Of a DNA stretch of 64,000 nucleotides, positions 44,188-51,755 are shown piece after piece. Position numbers and translations under genes: made by a program. The stretch lies in contig NZ_CP019509.1 of NCBI RefSeq assembly GCF_002002905.1, positions 2,723,001 to 2,787,000 of the forward strand, in the 5' to 3' direction. The notes under the pieces were generated by a model. The model ran no database searches and was not told where the DNA came from. It saw only the letters and a program-made list of their open reading frames with translations. Position 1 is the first letter of the stretch; every line of letters starts with the position of its first letter. Origin of the DNA: Aquaspirillum sp. LM1 (GTDB lineage: Bacteria > Pseudomonadota > Gammaproteobacteria > Burkholderiales > Aquaspirillaceae).

Positions 44188-46404
44188 TCAAAAGGCCATG
44201 TTCATGCCGATGCCCACGGCGCGACCACGGCCTGGAGAACCAATCTGCGCACCTGACCCACCTGGCATGTATGGCGCAATGTAATAGCCATACAAGTCGT
44301 AGCGTTTGTCCAGCAGGTTGTCGGCCCAGAGGTAAAACTCGGTATTGCCGCTTTGCAGACCCACGCGCAGATCCAGTTTGCTGTAAGCCCCCAGACTAAA
44401 AGTATTTTGCGGATCCGCTGGTCGTGATCCAACAAAGCGATTGCTCAGCTTGGTATGCAACACCGGCGACTTCAGTAACGGCAAACCCGGCAGCGCCTGC
44501 TCATGGCTGATCGACAGCACGCCGCTCCATTTGGGCACTTCCGGCACCCGGTTATCTTTTGCCACATTGCCCATCCTGCCCGCTGCACCATTGCTGATGC
44601 GGGCATCGGTGTAGGCTACGCCTGCAGACAGGCTCCAGCCTTTGACTGGCTTCCACACCCCTTCCAATTCAAGCCCCCGGCTGTTGGTGTCGTAATTTTC
44701 AGTATTGGCAGCAAAGGTAGCGACGTCATACGCCAGCAGGTGATCGTCTTTGACCTTGTTGAAAAACAGCGCTCCATTGAGCGCCAGCCGCCGGTCGGCT
44801 GACTCAAACTTGAAACCAGTTTCATAACTGTCTACCGTGGCGGCCTTGTATGGCAGGTCGGCAAGCCCATTGGTGTAGTTGGTGCCTTCGTCATTGAAGC
44901 CACCGGTCTTGTAGCCACGAGCGTATACACCGTACAGATTGACTTGAGGGGTCAGCGCATAGCTCAACGCCAGGCGTCCCGTCAGATAGCTGTCGGATAG
45001 CGACTGGCTGTCTCGAGCGGTGCGAATCGGGTTGGGATTATCGGGCTTGGCGGTCCAATTGGCGTCGGTGCTTTTCTTTTCCCAGGTGTAGCGCAGGCCG
45101 CTGGTCAGTTTGAATGCACTCCCCAGAGGCACCGTCATTTCGCCAAATACCGCCTGCGTGTCGGTTTCAAACTGGCGTGTGCTGTCAGCATGGTAGGGAT
45201 TAGCGGGATAAAATATGTCTTTGACATCCCGGTAAGCCAAGTCTCGCTGGCTCTGGAATGCATTCACCCCCAGCACCCAAAAAATTTTACTGTGAGGTTT
45301 GGCGCTCAGGCGAACTTCCTGGTTGTAGCGTTTTTCCTTGCTGTACATGGTCCAGCTACCATCCGGGTGAAAACCGACCAACTGCTGATAGGTGCGCCCT
45401 TCGTAGATGGCGTTAAGGGCATGGTGACGGAGATGGCCATATCCCAGCAGAGCGGTCAGTGTCATGGCATCAAAGGCATGGGTCAATTCTGCGGTGTAGC
45501 GATTGACCTCCCGCCGGTTCCAGGCAGCACCGGGCGGAATGTCAATGCGCGCCGGTTCATCGTATGGCCGCAGCGTGTAGGGGGTATCCCGCTGTTTGAG
45601 CACATCCTGGCTGGCGCTGAGCAGCAATTGCGTGCGGGTGCCAGGTTGCCAGCGCAATGTGCCACGCAACGCCAGTTCGCGCGGGGTATTCAACGGCTTG
45701 CCGTTCTGTGCGTTGGTCAGCACATTGTCGATGCCGGACTGGCGCAAGGCCAGCCGTGCGCTGAGCGTATCGGTCAGCGGCCCGCTAATGACGCCTTCCA
45801 CCAGATGCTGATGATCCTGACCCAGCTCGGCGCGCACATAGCCTTCTAGCCAGTCAGTAGGCTTGCGCGTGACAATATTCACTGCACCTGCCTCGGAATT
45901 TCCGCCAAACAGGGTGCCTTGCGGTCCTTTGAGCACTTCGATCTGTTCGACATCCAACACATTCAGGCCTGTATTAGATGGCGACAAAGACAAGCCATCA
46001 ATATTGATCACTACCGAGCTATCGTCACCGCTGACTTTTTGCAGTGCCCCCACCCCACGCATGCGCAATGTGCCGGTAGCCATACCGCCATTGACCACCA
46101 TATCCACCCCTGGTGCTTGCCGCAGCATCTCATCCAGCGACAGCAGGCGACGCGATTCGGCTTCACTGCCGCTAACCACGCTGACACTGAACGGTACGTC
46201 CTTGGCCAGTTCTGGTGCCCGCCGGGCATTGACGGTAACCACGGATAATTCTGCCGGACTGTCGTGTGGTGGATTGGCCAGAAGCGGGCTTGCCGCCCGA
46301 GCGTCGGTGCCCCAATTAAACAAGGCCAGCATCACGGCCAGTACTTCGGGACGGAGCAAGCAACGATAAGCCGCATGAGGCGGATTTCCGAAAAGACCTG
46401 CCAT
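44188..46404 (-). CDS. TonB-dependent metallophore receptor 2 (FyuA/FptA-like)
   Basis: Outer-membrane receptor of 738 residues with an N-terminal hydrophobic export signal, a TonB-box-like LSVVTVNARR and the plug signature VEVLKGPQGTLFGGNSEAG-like segment (here IEVLKGPQGTLFGGNSEA). The barrel's last 340 residues match receptor 1. The N-terminal third and the mid-barrel segment around residues 310-400 are distinct, so the two receptors could differ in ligand or partner specificity. The start ATG follows a GAGGG binding site that is locked in a hairpin. It lies downstream of the AraC-type gene on the same strand but with its own promoter. Confidence 0.92.
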   Translation of the reverse strand: MAGLFGNPPHAAYRCLLRPEVLAVMLALFNWGTDARAASPLLANPPHDSPAELSVVTVNARRAPELAKDVPFSVSVVSGSEAESRRLLSLDEMLRQAPGVDMVVNGGMATGTLRMRGVGALQKVSGDDSSVVINIDGLSLSPSNTGLNVLDVEQIEVLKGPQGTLFGGNSEAGAVNIVTRKPTDWLEGYVRAELGQDHQHLVEGVISGPLTDTLSARLALRQSGIDNVLTNAQNGKPLNTPRELALRGTLRWQPGTRTQLLLSASQDVLKQRDTPYTLRPYDEPARIDIPPGAAWNRREVNRYTAELTHAFDAMTLTALLGYGHLRHHALNAIYEGRTYQQLVGFHPDGSWTMYSKEKRYNQEVRLSAKPHSKIFWVLGVNAFQSQRDLAYRDVKDIFYPANPYHADSTRQFETDTQAVFGEMTVPLGSAFKLTSGLRYTWEKKSTDANWTAKPDNPNPIRTARDSQSLSDSYLTGRLALSYALTPQVNLYGVYARGYKTGGFNDEGTNYTNGLADLPYKAATVDSYETGFKFESADRRLALNGALFFNKVKDDHLLAYDVATFAANTENYDTNSRGLELEGVWKPVKGWSLSAGVAYTDARISNGAAGRMGNVAKDNRVPEVPKWSGVLSISHEQALPGLPLLKSPVLHTKLSNRFVGSRPADPQNTFSLGAYSKLDLRVGLQSGNTEFYLWADNLLDKRYDLYGYYIAPYMPGGSGAQIGSPGRGRAVGIGMNMAF
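44191..45205 (-). repeat. Receptor duplication, copy 2
   Basis: Counterpart of 37658-38672 (offset 6,533). The left limit coincides with the last codons of both genes and the right limit is within the barrel, just after the shared NPYHADSTRQF coding region. The block is bounded by gene content, which favours gene conversion or tandem duplication of the receptor followed by divergence of the 5' part. Confidence 0.95.
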
Positions 46405-46478
46405 GGTAGCACCCTCGACATTTTCAATGTTTACTGAGGGTGAGAGTATTTATTATTTATGTCTGATCAGGCTACCCC
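46405..46478 (-). promoter_or_regulatory. Promoter and leader hairpin of receptor 2
   Basis: On the minus strand, GGGTAG-CC-TGATC-AG and AATAATAAATACTCTCA (46441-46478) mirror the receptor 1 promoter, with AATACT as a -10 candidate. Directly after it, CACCCTC (46436-46442) pairs with GAGGGTG (46410-46416) around an inner ACATT-GAA-AATGT stem. GAGGG is the ribosome binding site, 7 bases before the ATG at 46404, so the leader can hide it. Confidence 0.55.
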
Positions 46479-46661
46479 AGAGCGCAGTTGCGCTGCCCGA
46501 AACCGCTGAAAATCGATGTATAGCTATGGTTGCGCCAATTTCCCTCAGAAAAATTATTTTTACCAAAGACAAATTCATTAAAACAAAAATCCTAGACCCC
46601 CACCTTAGCGGCAATAACGATTTTTCAGTACACCCTAAATACACCCAGTAACCGCCAACCC

Positions 46662-47501
46662 TCAAAGATGGCAGAACTGCCATTCTTTACGAATTTCACT
46701 AGGCAGAATACCAAATTGCTTGCGAAATGCAGCGCTAAAATGACTAATATTACTATAACCTAACTGCACAGCAGTCTCCGTTACGCTATGCTTAGCCAGC
46801 AAACGTCTAGCCTCCTTCATTCTTTCCTGTTGAAAATAAGCATATATACTACTTCCAAACATTTTTTTAAAGCCAAACTTTAACTTACACTGATTTAGCC
46901 CAACCTGCCCAGACAAATCAAAGATAGTAGGGGGCAAACTAAGATCACGCAACAAAAACTCTCTTGCCATTTCCAGTTGTTTACGCTCACGGGAAGATAC
47001 CCCATTACTTTGATCGCACTGACTGCATGCATGTAGATGCCAATGAAGAAACTCAAGCGCAGAGGCATGTAACAATAACTTATGCTGAATATTCTCACGC
47101 ATCAGCTGCACAATCTGAGTGGCTGACGCAGTGGTTTGCTGACTGGCCCGACCAGTATGAATGAAGAAGTGTGGCGTATTGATCAGATCGTCAGACGCAA
47201 TGTCATCACCCACCAGCGCTGGCAGCAACTGGCGATTGACCATCACCGCCACATTGAGCAACTGGGCACATCGATCTATCCTGACCTTCTCACCAGCAGC
47301 AAAGCCAATATTGACCGCCCCAGCAGCCAGTTGCCAGTGCTGCTTGCCTACCTGAATGTCAAACTCACCTTGTAGCTGGCAATTAAAATGCAGAAACTCA
47401 GTATCACCATGAAAACTTTGTGGCTTAGTATTCAGCACAGGAGAAGAAGATGCTATTCCAACCGCCAAGCCTGGCTGCAAATCAACTGTGTGCATATCCA
47501 T
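46662..47501 (-). CDS. AraC-family transcriptional regulator (PchR/YbtA-like)
   Basis: A 279-residue regulator. The C-terminal 100 residues are the AraC DNA-binding domain: IFDLSGQVGLNQCKLKFGFKKMFG as the first helix-turn-helix and VTETAVQLGYSNISHFSAAFRKQFGILPSE as the second. The N-terminal part (HGDTEFLHFNCQLQGEFDIQVG, GFAAGEKVRID) is like PchR-type sensors of ferric siderophore. Expected role: activates receptor and biosynthesis genes when the loaded metallophore is present. The gene is clearly more AT-rich than its surroundings. A strong Fur-box-like site lies 155 bases upstream. The ATG at 47501 or the one at 47495 could be used; a GAGG binding site precedes them. Confidence 0.9.
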   Translation of the reverse strand: MDMHTVDLQPGLAVGIASSSPVLNTKPQSFHGDTEFLHFNCQLQGEFDIQVGKQHWQLAAGAVNIGFAAGEKVRIDRCAQLLNVAVMVNRQLLPALVGDDIASDDLINTPHFFIHTGRASQQTTASATQIVQLMRENIQHKLLLHASALEFLHWHLHACSQCDQSNGVSSRERKQLEMAREFLLRDLSLPPTIFDLSGQVGLNQCKLKFGFKKMFGSSIYAYFQQERMKEARRLLAKHSVTETAVQLGYSNISHFSAAFRKQFGILPSEIRKEWQFCHL

Positions 47502-47933
47502 AAGAATACCTCATATATAGGCAGTGCCAGTGGGCAAATACAAAAAGGGCCTGGCCACCTTGCAACACCACCAAGAGCAAACAAAAAGAAAGTGAAGCCT
47601 GTGTAGACACTGCCTGGGCAGTGTGCGGAATGCCTGCAAAATGACAAAAACCAATGCAAATGATAACCAGTATCATCTTTATGGTCAATAGCCCACCTTG
47701 CACTGTACAAATGCGGTGCAATACCCATCATTCGATAAAGGCTTTATGGCTCGAACATCAAGGTATGTTATGTAAAGCCACACATCAAACAGGTGGCTGG
47801 CAGCTTGTTCTCAGCCTGCCAACGTAATTTTCCATCCTGTTTACCAACAAACCCATCATGATCGTGCTATGTTCTGGACCCTTTGTGGTCATAAGCCACA
47901 CACGCATCATGAAAAATACAAGGAGTCAATTGC
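47502..47933. promoter_or_regulatory. Intergenic region with Fur box, AraC gene / cobT
   Basis: Non-coding region between the leftward AraC gene and rightward cobT. At 47656-47674, GCAAATGATAACCAGTATC matches GATAATGATAATCATTATC at 15 of 19 positions; this suggests Fur repression of the regulator. A 7-base inverted repeat (GGCTTTA ... TAAAGCC, about 47740-47779) lies nearer cobT. I looked for a cobalamin riboswitch before cobT and saw no convincing B12 box. An AAGGAG binding site precedes the cobT ATG. This is the right edge of the island. Confidence 0.65.
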
Positions 47934-48962
47934 ATGTCCCCTCTCCATCCCGCTGCCGGCCAGGCAGCCCGTGACCGTCAACAGCAATTGACTAAACCCA
48001 CTGGCAGTCTGGGCCGGCTGGAAACGCTGGCCTGCTGGCTGGCCGAGCGCTGCGGCCAGGTTTGTCCGCCCCTGCCACAACCGGGCATTGCCGTGTTTGC
48101 CGCCGACCACGGCGTGGCCGCTGACGGCGTATCGGCGTTTCCCAGCGCCGTCACCGCCGAGATGGTGAAAAATTTTGTGCGCGGTGGCGCAGCCATCAAT
48201 GTGCTGGCGCGCAGCCTGAATGCACCGCTGGAAGTGGTGGATGTGGGCGTGGCCTCGCCATTGCCGGCAGACCTGCCGATTGTCCACGCCCGGATTCGCC
48301 CTGGCAGCGGCAATCTGCGCGTGGAAGCGGCCATGCACGCCACCGAATGCCGGCAGGCGCTGGAAGTCGGGCGCGCCGCCGCCCGCCGGCTGCATGCCCA
48401 GGGGGCCACCCTGCTGATTGCCGGCGACATGGGCATTGGTAACACCACGGCGTCGGCCTGCCTGATTTGCGCGCTGACCGACGCCAGCCCAGAGCAAGTG
48501 GTCGGGCTGGGTACGGGCATCGACGCCGCAATGCGCACACACAAAGTGGCCGTGGTTACCCAGGCACTGGCGCGGGCACACGCCGCCGGTGCGTGCAGTG
48601 GTAGCGACTGGCTGGCGGAAGTGGGCGGGCTGGAAATTGCCGCCATGGCCGGGCTGCTGCTGGAGGCGGGCGCACTGGGTGTGCCCGCGCTGCTGGATGG
48701 CTTTATTGCCACTGCCGCCGCCCTGGCCGCCCGCGCCATCGCCCCAGACGCAGCGGACTGGTGGCTGGCCAGCCACCGCTCGCAGGAACAGGGCCACCAG
48801 CTGGCGCTGGCGGCGCTGGGGCTGGAACCGCTGATTGACCTGGGCCTGCGCCTGGGCGAAGGCTCTGGCGCGGCACTGGCCGTGCCCTTGATTCAAATGG
48901 CGGTGCGCCTGCATAACGACATGGCCACCTTTGCCGAAGCCGGTGTCTCCAACGCCGCATGA
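47934..48962 (+). CDS. cobT: Nicotinate-nucleotide-dimethylbenzimidazole phosphoribosyltransferase
   Basis: Makes alpha-ribazole 5'-phosphate from nicotinate mononucleotide and dimethylbenzimidazole for the lower ligand of cobalamin. The 342-residue product has the family landmarks TKPTGSLGRLE near the N-terminus, VFAADHGVAADGVSAFPS, the phosphate-binding AGDMGIGNTTASA, and GLGTGIDAAM. The C-terminal EGSGAALAVPLIQMAVRLHNDMATF contains the catalytic Glu region. First gene of cobT-cobC-cobS, overlapping cobC by 4 bases. Confidence 0.96.
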   Translation: MSPLHPAAGQAARDRQQQLTKPTGSLGRLETLACWLAERCGQVCPPLPQPGIAVFAADHGVAADGVSAFPSAVTAEMVKNFVRGGAAINVLARSLNAPLEVVDVGVASPLPADLPIVHARIRPGSGNLRVEAAMHATECRQALEVGRAAARRLHAQGATLLIAGDMGIGNTTASACLICALTDASPEQVVGLGTGIDAAMRTHKVAVVTQALARAHAAGACSGSDWLAEVGGLEIAAMAGLLLEAGALGVPALLDGFIATAAALAARAIAPDAADWWLASHRSQEQGHQLALAALGLEPLIDLGLRLGEGSGAALAVPLIQMAVRLHNDMATFAEAGVSNAA

Positions 48963-49558
48963 CGCCCTTTACCCTCACCCTGCTGCGCCACGGCGACACC
49001 CCGCTCAGTGGCATGCTGATTGGCCGGCACAGCGACCCAGCCCCCACGCCAGCGGCAGCCGAATACCTGGCAGCTACTTTGCAGCGCCTGCACCAGCGCC
49101 GGCCAATCACCCGGCTGGCGGCCTCGCCCTTGCTGCGCTGCTGCCAACCAGCGCAGGCCTTTGCCCAGGCGCATGGCCTGGCGGTGTCGGTGGATGCCGA
49201 TCTGGCCGAACTGGATTTTGGCCGCTGGGAGGGTGCTGACCCACAAACCTTGCCCGACGACTGGGCCAGCCAGTGTCAGGATGAAGCGGGTGGCCCACCC
49301 GACGGAGAACGGATTAGTACCTTTCGCCAGCGCTGCGCCCGTGCCTGGACGCGGCACAGCGCCGGGCTGGGCGAGGCAGCGGATGAGCATCTGCTGCTGC
49401 TGACCCACGGCGGGGTGATTTCCGCCCTGCTGGCCGAGCTGATGGCCATGCCCTGGCCGGTGGCCCGGCGGGTGGCGGTGGCGCGTGGGGGGCTGGTGCA
49501 ATTGTCGTGTTATCCGCCACAGCCGGCCTGGTTGCTGGCGCTGGAAGGAGCGCCTTGA
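48959..49558 (+). CDS. cobC: Alpha-ribazole phosphatase (histidine phosphatase family)
   Basis: Removes phosphate from alpha-ribazole 5'-phosphate (or adenosylcobalamin 5'-phosphate) in the nucleotide-loop pathway. Product of 199 residues with the phosphoglycerate-mutase-like signature LLRHGDTPLSG at residues 7-17, SPLLRCCQPAQAFA, LAELDFGRWEG and the second catalytic LLLTHGGVISALL. It is coupled to cobT by ATGA and to cobS by TGATG, so the biochemical role follows from both family and operon. Confidence 0.92.
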   Translation: MTPFTLTLLRHGDTPLSGMLIGRHSDPAPTPAAAEYLAATLQRLHQRRPITRLAASPLLRCCQPAQAFAQAHGLAVSVDADLAELDFGRWEGADPQTLPDDWASQCQDEAGGPPDGERISTFRQRCARAWTRHSAGLGEAADEHLLLLTHGGVISALLAELMAMPWPVARRVAVARGGLVQLSCYPPQPAWLLALEGAP

Positions 49559-50328
49559 TGCGCGAACTGATTCTGGCCGTGCAGTTTCTGACCCGGCTGC
49601 CCACCCCACAGCTACGCACATTCGACCCAGCCTGGCTGGCGGGGTGCGGGCGCTGGTTTGCCCCGGTGGGGGCACTGATTGGCAGCCTGCTGCTGGCGTT
49701 GTGGTGGCCGCTGGCCCAGCTCGACCCCTGGCTGGCGGCGATTGTCACCCTGCTGGCCTGGGTGTGGATCACTGGCGCGCTGCATCTGGACGGGCTGGCC
49801 GACCTGGCCGATGGGCTGGGCGCAGCGCACCGCGACCCGGAACGCTTTCTGGCGGTGCTGAAAGATCCGCATGTCGGCAGTTTTGGGGTTACGGCGCTGG
49901 GGCTGGCGCTGCTGGTCAAGCTGGTGGCGCTGATGCTGGCCGCCAGGCACGGCCTGAGCCCGTGGGCGCTGGTGTTGATTCCGGCCTGGGCGCGCTTTGG
50001 CGCACTATGGTGGTCGGTGAGTTTGCCGCCGCTGGCCAGTGGTGGTCAGGCAGAGCGCTTTGCCTGGCGCAGCGGCCCGTGGCTGCTGTGGCTGAGCCTG
50101 GCCATCCTGCTGGCGGCATCGCTAGCGCTGGCCCCCTGGCTGGCGCTGGCAGGCCCGGTATTGCTGTGGCTGTGGCGGCGGTTTTTAGCACGCCGGCTGG
50201 GCGGCGTGACGGGCGATTGCCTGGGCGCGGGGATTGAATGGGTGGAGTGCGCAGCCTTGCTGCTGGGCAGCCTGTGTCTGCTGCTGGGCGGGCCGCCGTG
50301 GCTGCACTACGGCGGGCTGGGCCACTGA
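49558..50328 (+). CDS. cobS: Adenosylcobinamide-GDP ribazoletransferase (cobalamin synthase)
   Basis: Inner-membrane enzyme joining AdoCbi-GDP with alpha-ribazole to complete cobalamin. The 256-residue protein has the N-terminal ILAVQFLTRLPTPQ, the metal-binding region TGALHLDGLADLADGLGAAHRD with conserved acidic residues, KDPHVGSFGV, and several membrane helices. The C-terminal GGVTGDCLGA motif is typical. The ATG at 49558 overlaps the cobC stop; the one at 49507 would add 17 residues from a cobC-overlapping frame. Confidence 0.95.
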   Translation: MRELILAVQFLTRLPTPQLRTFDPAWLAGCGRWFAPVGALIGSLLLALWWPLAQLDPWLAAIVTLLAWVWITGALHLDGLADLADGLGAAHRDPERFLAVLKDPHVGSFGVTALGLALLVKLVALMLAARHGLSPWALVLIPAWARFGALWWSVSLPPLASGGQAERFAWRSGPWLLWLSLAILLAASLALAPWLALAGPVLLWLWRRFLARRLGGVTGDCLGAGIEWVECAALLLGSLCLLLGGPPWLHYGGLGH

Positions 50329-50341
50329 CCTGCCCTGCCAG

Positions 50342-50941
50342 TTACGGCAACAGCCGGATGGCCATCTTGGCTGGGCTGGCGTTGATTTGCCAGCAGTCTA
50401 CCGTACTGCTGCTATAGCTGCTGGCGTCGGAACGAATCAGCCCGGTCGCCGGGTCGAGGTCGTCCATCTGCCGCTCCAGCTGGCACAGCATGCGGGCATC
50501 CACCGCCGCCGAATACAAGAACGTGTTGCTGGGCGGAAAGCGGTTGGCATCGGCAGGGTCGATGCCGTCGCCGGTTTTGATTTCCCATTCCAGGCCAATC
50601 GGGTTTTTCTTTTCCGACAGCGGCAGGATATTGCTGCTGCCCAGCAGGGTCCAGAACGACGACTGCTCGGCGGCAGTGCTCAGGGTGATGTCCTTGCCGC
50701 CCGCGCAACTGGCCACCACGGTGACGCCACTGCTGGTGCAACCATCGCCAGGATAAAAACCGTATTTCTCAAAAAAGATATTCATCCCGGCGCTGATCTT
50801 GCCGTACTGCGCCTGCACGCTCTTGACCTTGGCCCCGTCAATCAGCTCGCGTCCCTTGAAGGTCATGCCCAGCACCAGGCCGATAATCACCAGCGCAATG
50901 GCCAGTTCCACCAGGGTAAAGCCGCGTTGCGTATTCGACAT
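50342..50941 (-). CDS. Prepilin-like protein (type IV pilin N-terminal motif)
   Basis: A 199-residue protein with a short basic leader MSNTQRG followed by FTLVELAIALVIIGLVLG. This is the standard prepilin peptidase site (cleavage after Gly7, Glu at mature position 5). The rest is soluble, with four or more Cys that may form disulfides. It is the last of three leftward pilus-type genes. It could be a minor pilin or a type II secretion pseudopilin, with no named family recognised. The convergent cobS gene ends 13 bases away. Confidence 0.8.
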   Translation of the reverse strand: MSNTQRGFTLVELAIALVIIGLVLGMTFKGRELIDGAKVKSVQAQYGKISAGMNIFFEKYGFYPGDGCTSSGVTVVASCAGGKDITLSTAAEQSSFWTLLGSSNILPLSEKKNPIGLEWEIKTGDGIDPADANRFPPSNTFLYSAAVDARMLCQLERQMDDLDPATGLIRSDASSYSSSTVDCWQINASPAKMAIRLLP

Positions 50942-50978
50942 CAGATCACTCCTTGTTCGCGTCTTTTTGCATCAACCA

Positions 50979-51755
50979 TCAGGGCAACCGGCCTGCGCTC
51001 ACCAGCGCGTGCAACACCAGCGGCGCGGGCAGGCTATCCTGAACATCATCACTGTCAGCGCCGGGGCGGGCGGGCAGATAAAACGGCAGTGGGCTGGCAT
51101 TGCTGCCCAGCGTGCGTCCGGTACTGGCCAGGTTCAGCTGCTCCTGGCTGCTGGCCTGAGCGCTGTCCTGCTGGACGCCATCGTGATGCCAGGCACCGTG
51201 GCCATTGGCACCATGGGACACCACCAGCGCCGCCACCCGGTCCAGCTGCGCCGGATTGGCCGGAGGCGGTGTTTGCGCGCTCAGATACACATACCAGGCC
51301 GGGGCGGCCAGTTCGCTGGCACTGCTGGGCAGCGGATAGGCCAACACGGTAATGGCTTGTGAATAACGGGCGGCGACGGCATAAGTATAGCGGCGAAACC
51401 ATGCATCCGTGCTGGAAACGCCCAAGGTTTTCCACGGTAAACTGCCCACTTGTCGCAGGCAGGCGCTGCCGTCGTCCGGTTCGGCCAGCCCGGCGCTGGC
51501 CAGACTGATGGGCTTGGCCGGATCCGCCGGACACGGCAAACGGCCCTGGCTCATGACAAAGCCCAGCAAGGCCTGGCGGATGCTGGCCAGCGCCTCGCGG
51601 GTGTCGCGCTGGCGCTGGTGATCCTTGAACTGCTGCAACGGCCCAATCAGGCTGGTGAGCACCATGCCCAGCACCGCCAGCGCAATGGTCATTTCCACCA
51701 GGCTGAAGCCCGCCTGAGAGCACTCACACCGGGCAGGCGCTGGGCAGGGGGGCAT
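50979..51755 (-). CDS. Prepilin-like protein (type II pseudopilin/minor pilin)
   Basis: Product of 258 residues from the ATG at 51755, with a leader of about 16 residues ending in SQAG and then FSLVEMTIALAVLGMVLTSL, a prepilin motif with Glu at +5. A soluble domain of about 220 residues follows, containing VMSQGRLPCPADPA and a short Cys-bearing core. The ORF is open further upstream, but the segment before 51755 lies inside the previous gene and lacks leader character. Its start overlaps the end of the next gene by 32 bases. Function is inferred only from the N-terminus. Confidence 0.7.
   Translation of the reverse strand: MPPCPAPARCECSQAGFSLVEMTIALAVLGMVLTSLIGPLQQFKDHQRQRDTREALASIRQALLGFVMSQGRLPCPADPAKPISLASAGLAEPDDGSACLRQVGSLPWKTLGVSSTDAWFRRYTYAVAARYSQAITVLAYPLPSSASELAAPAWYVYLSAQTPPPANPAQLDRVAALVVSHGANGHGAWHHDGVQQDSAQASSQEQLNLASTGRTLGSNASPLPFYLPARPGADSDDVQDSLPAPLVLHALVSAGRLP

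Noticed and set aside
8000-47900. Integrase, transposase or tRNA attachment site for the island
   Set aside because: No such gene or direct repeat flanking both ends could be recognised by eye.
47502-47933. Cobalamin riboswitch before cobT (and before cobU)
   Set aside because: No convincing B12 box or the expected long structured leader could be found at either place.
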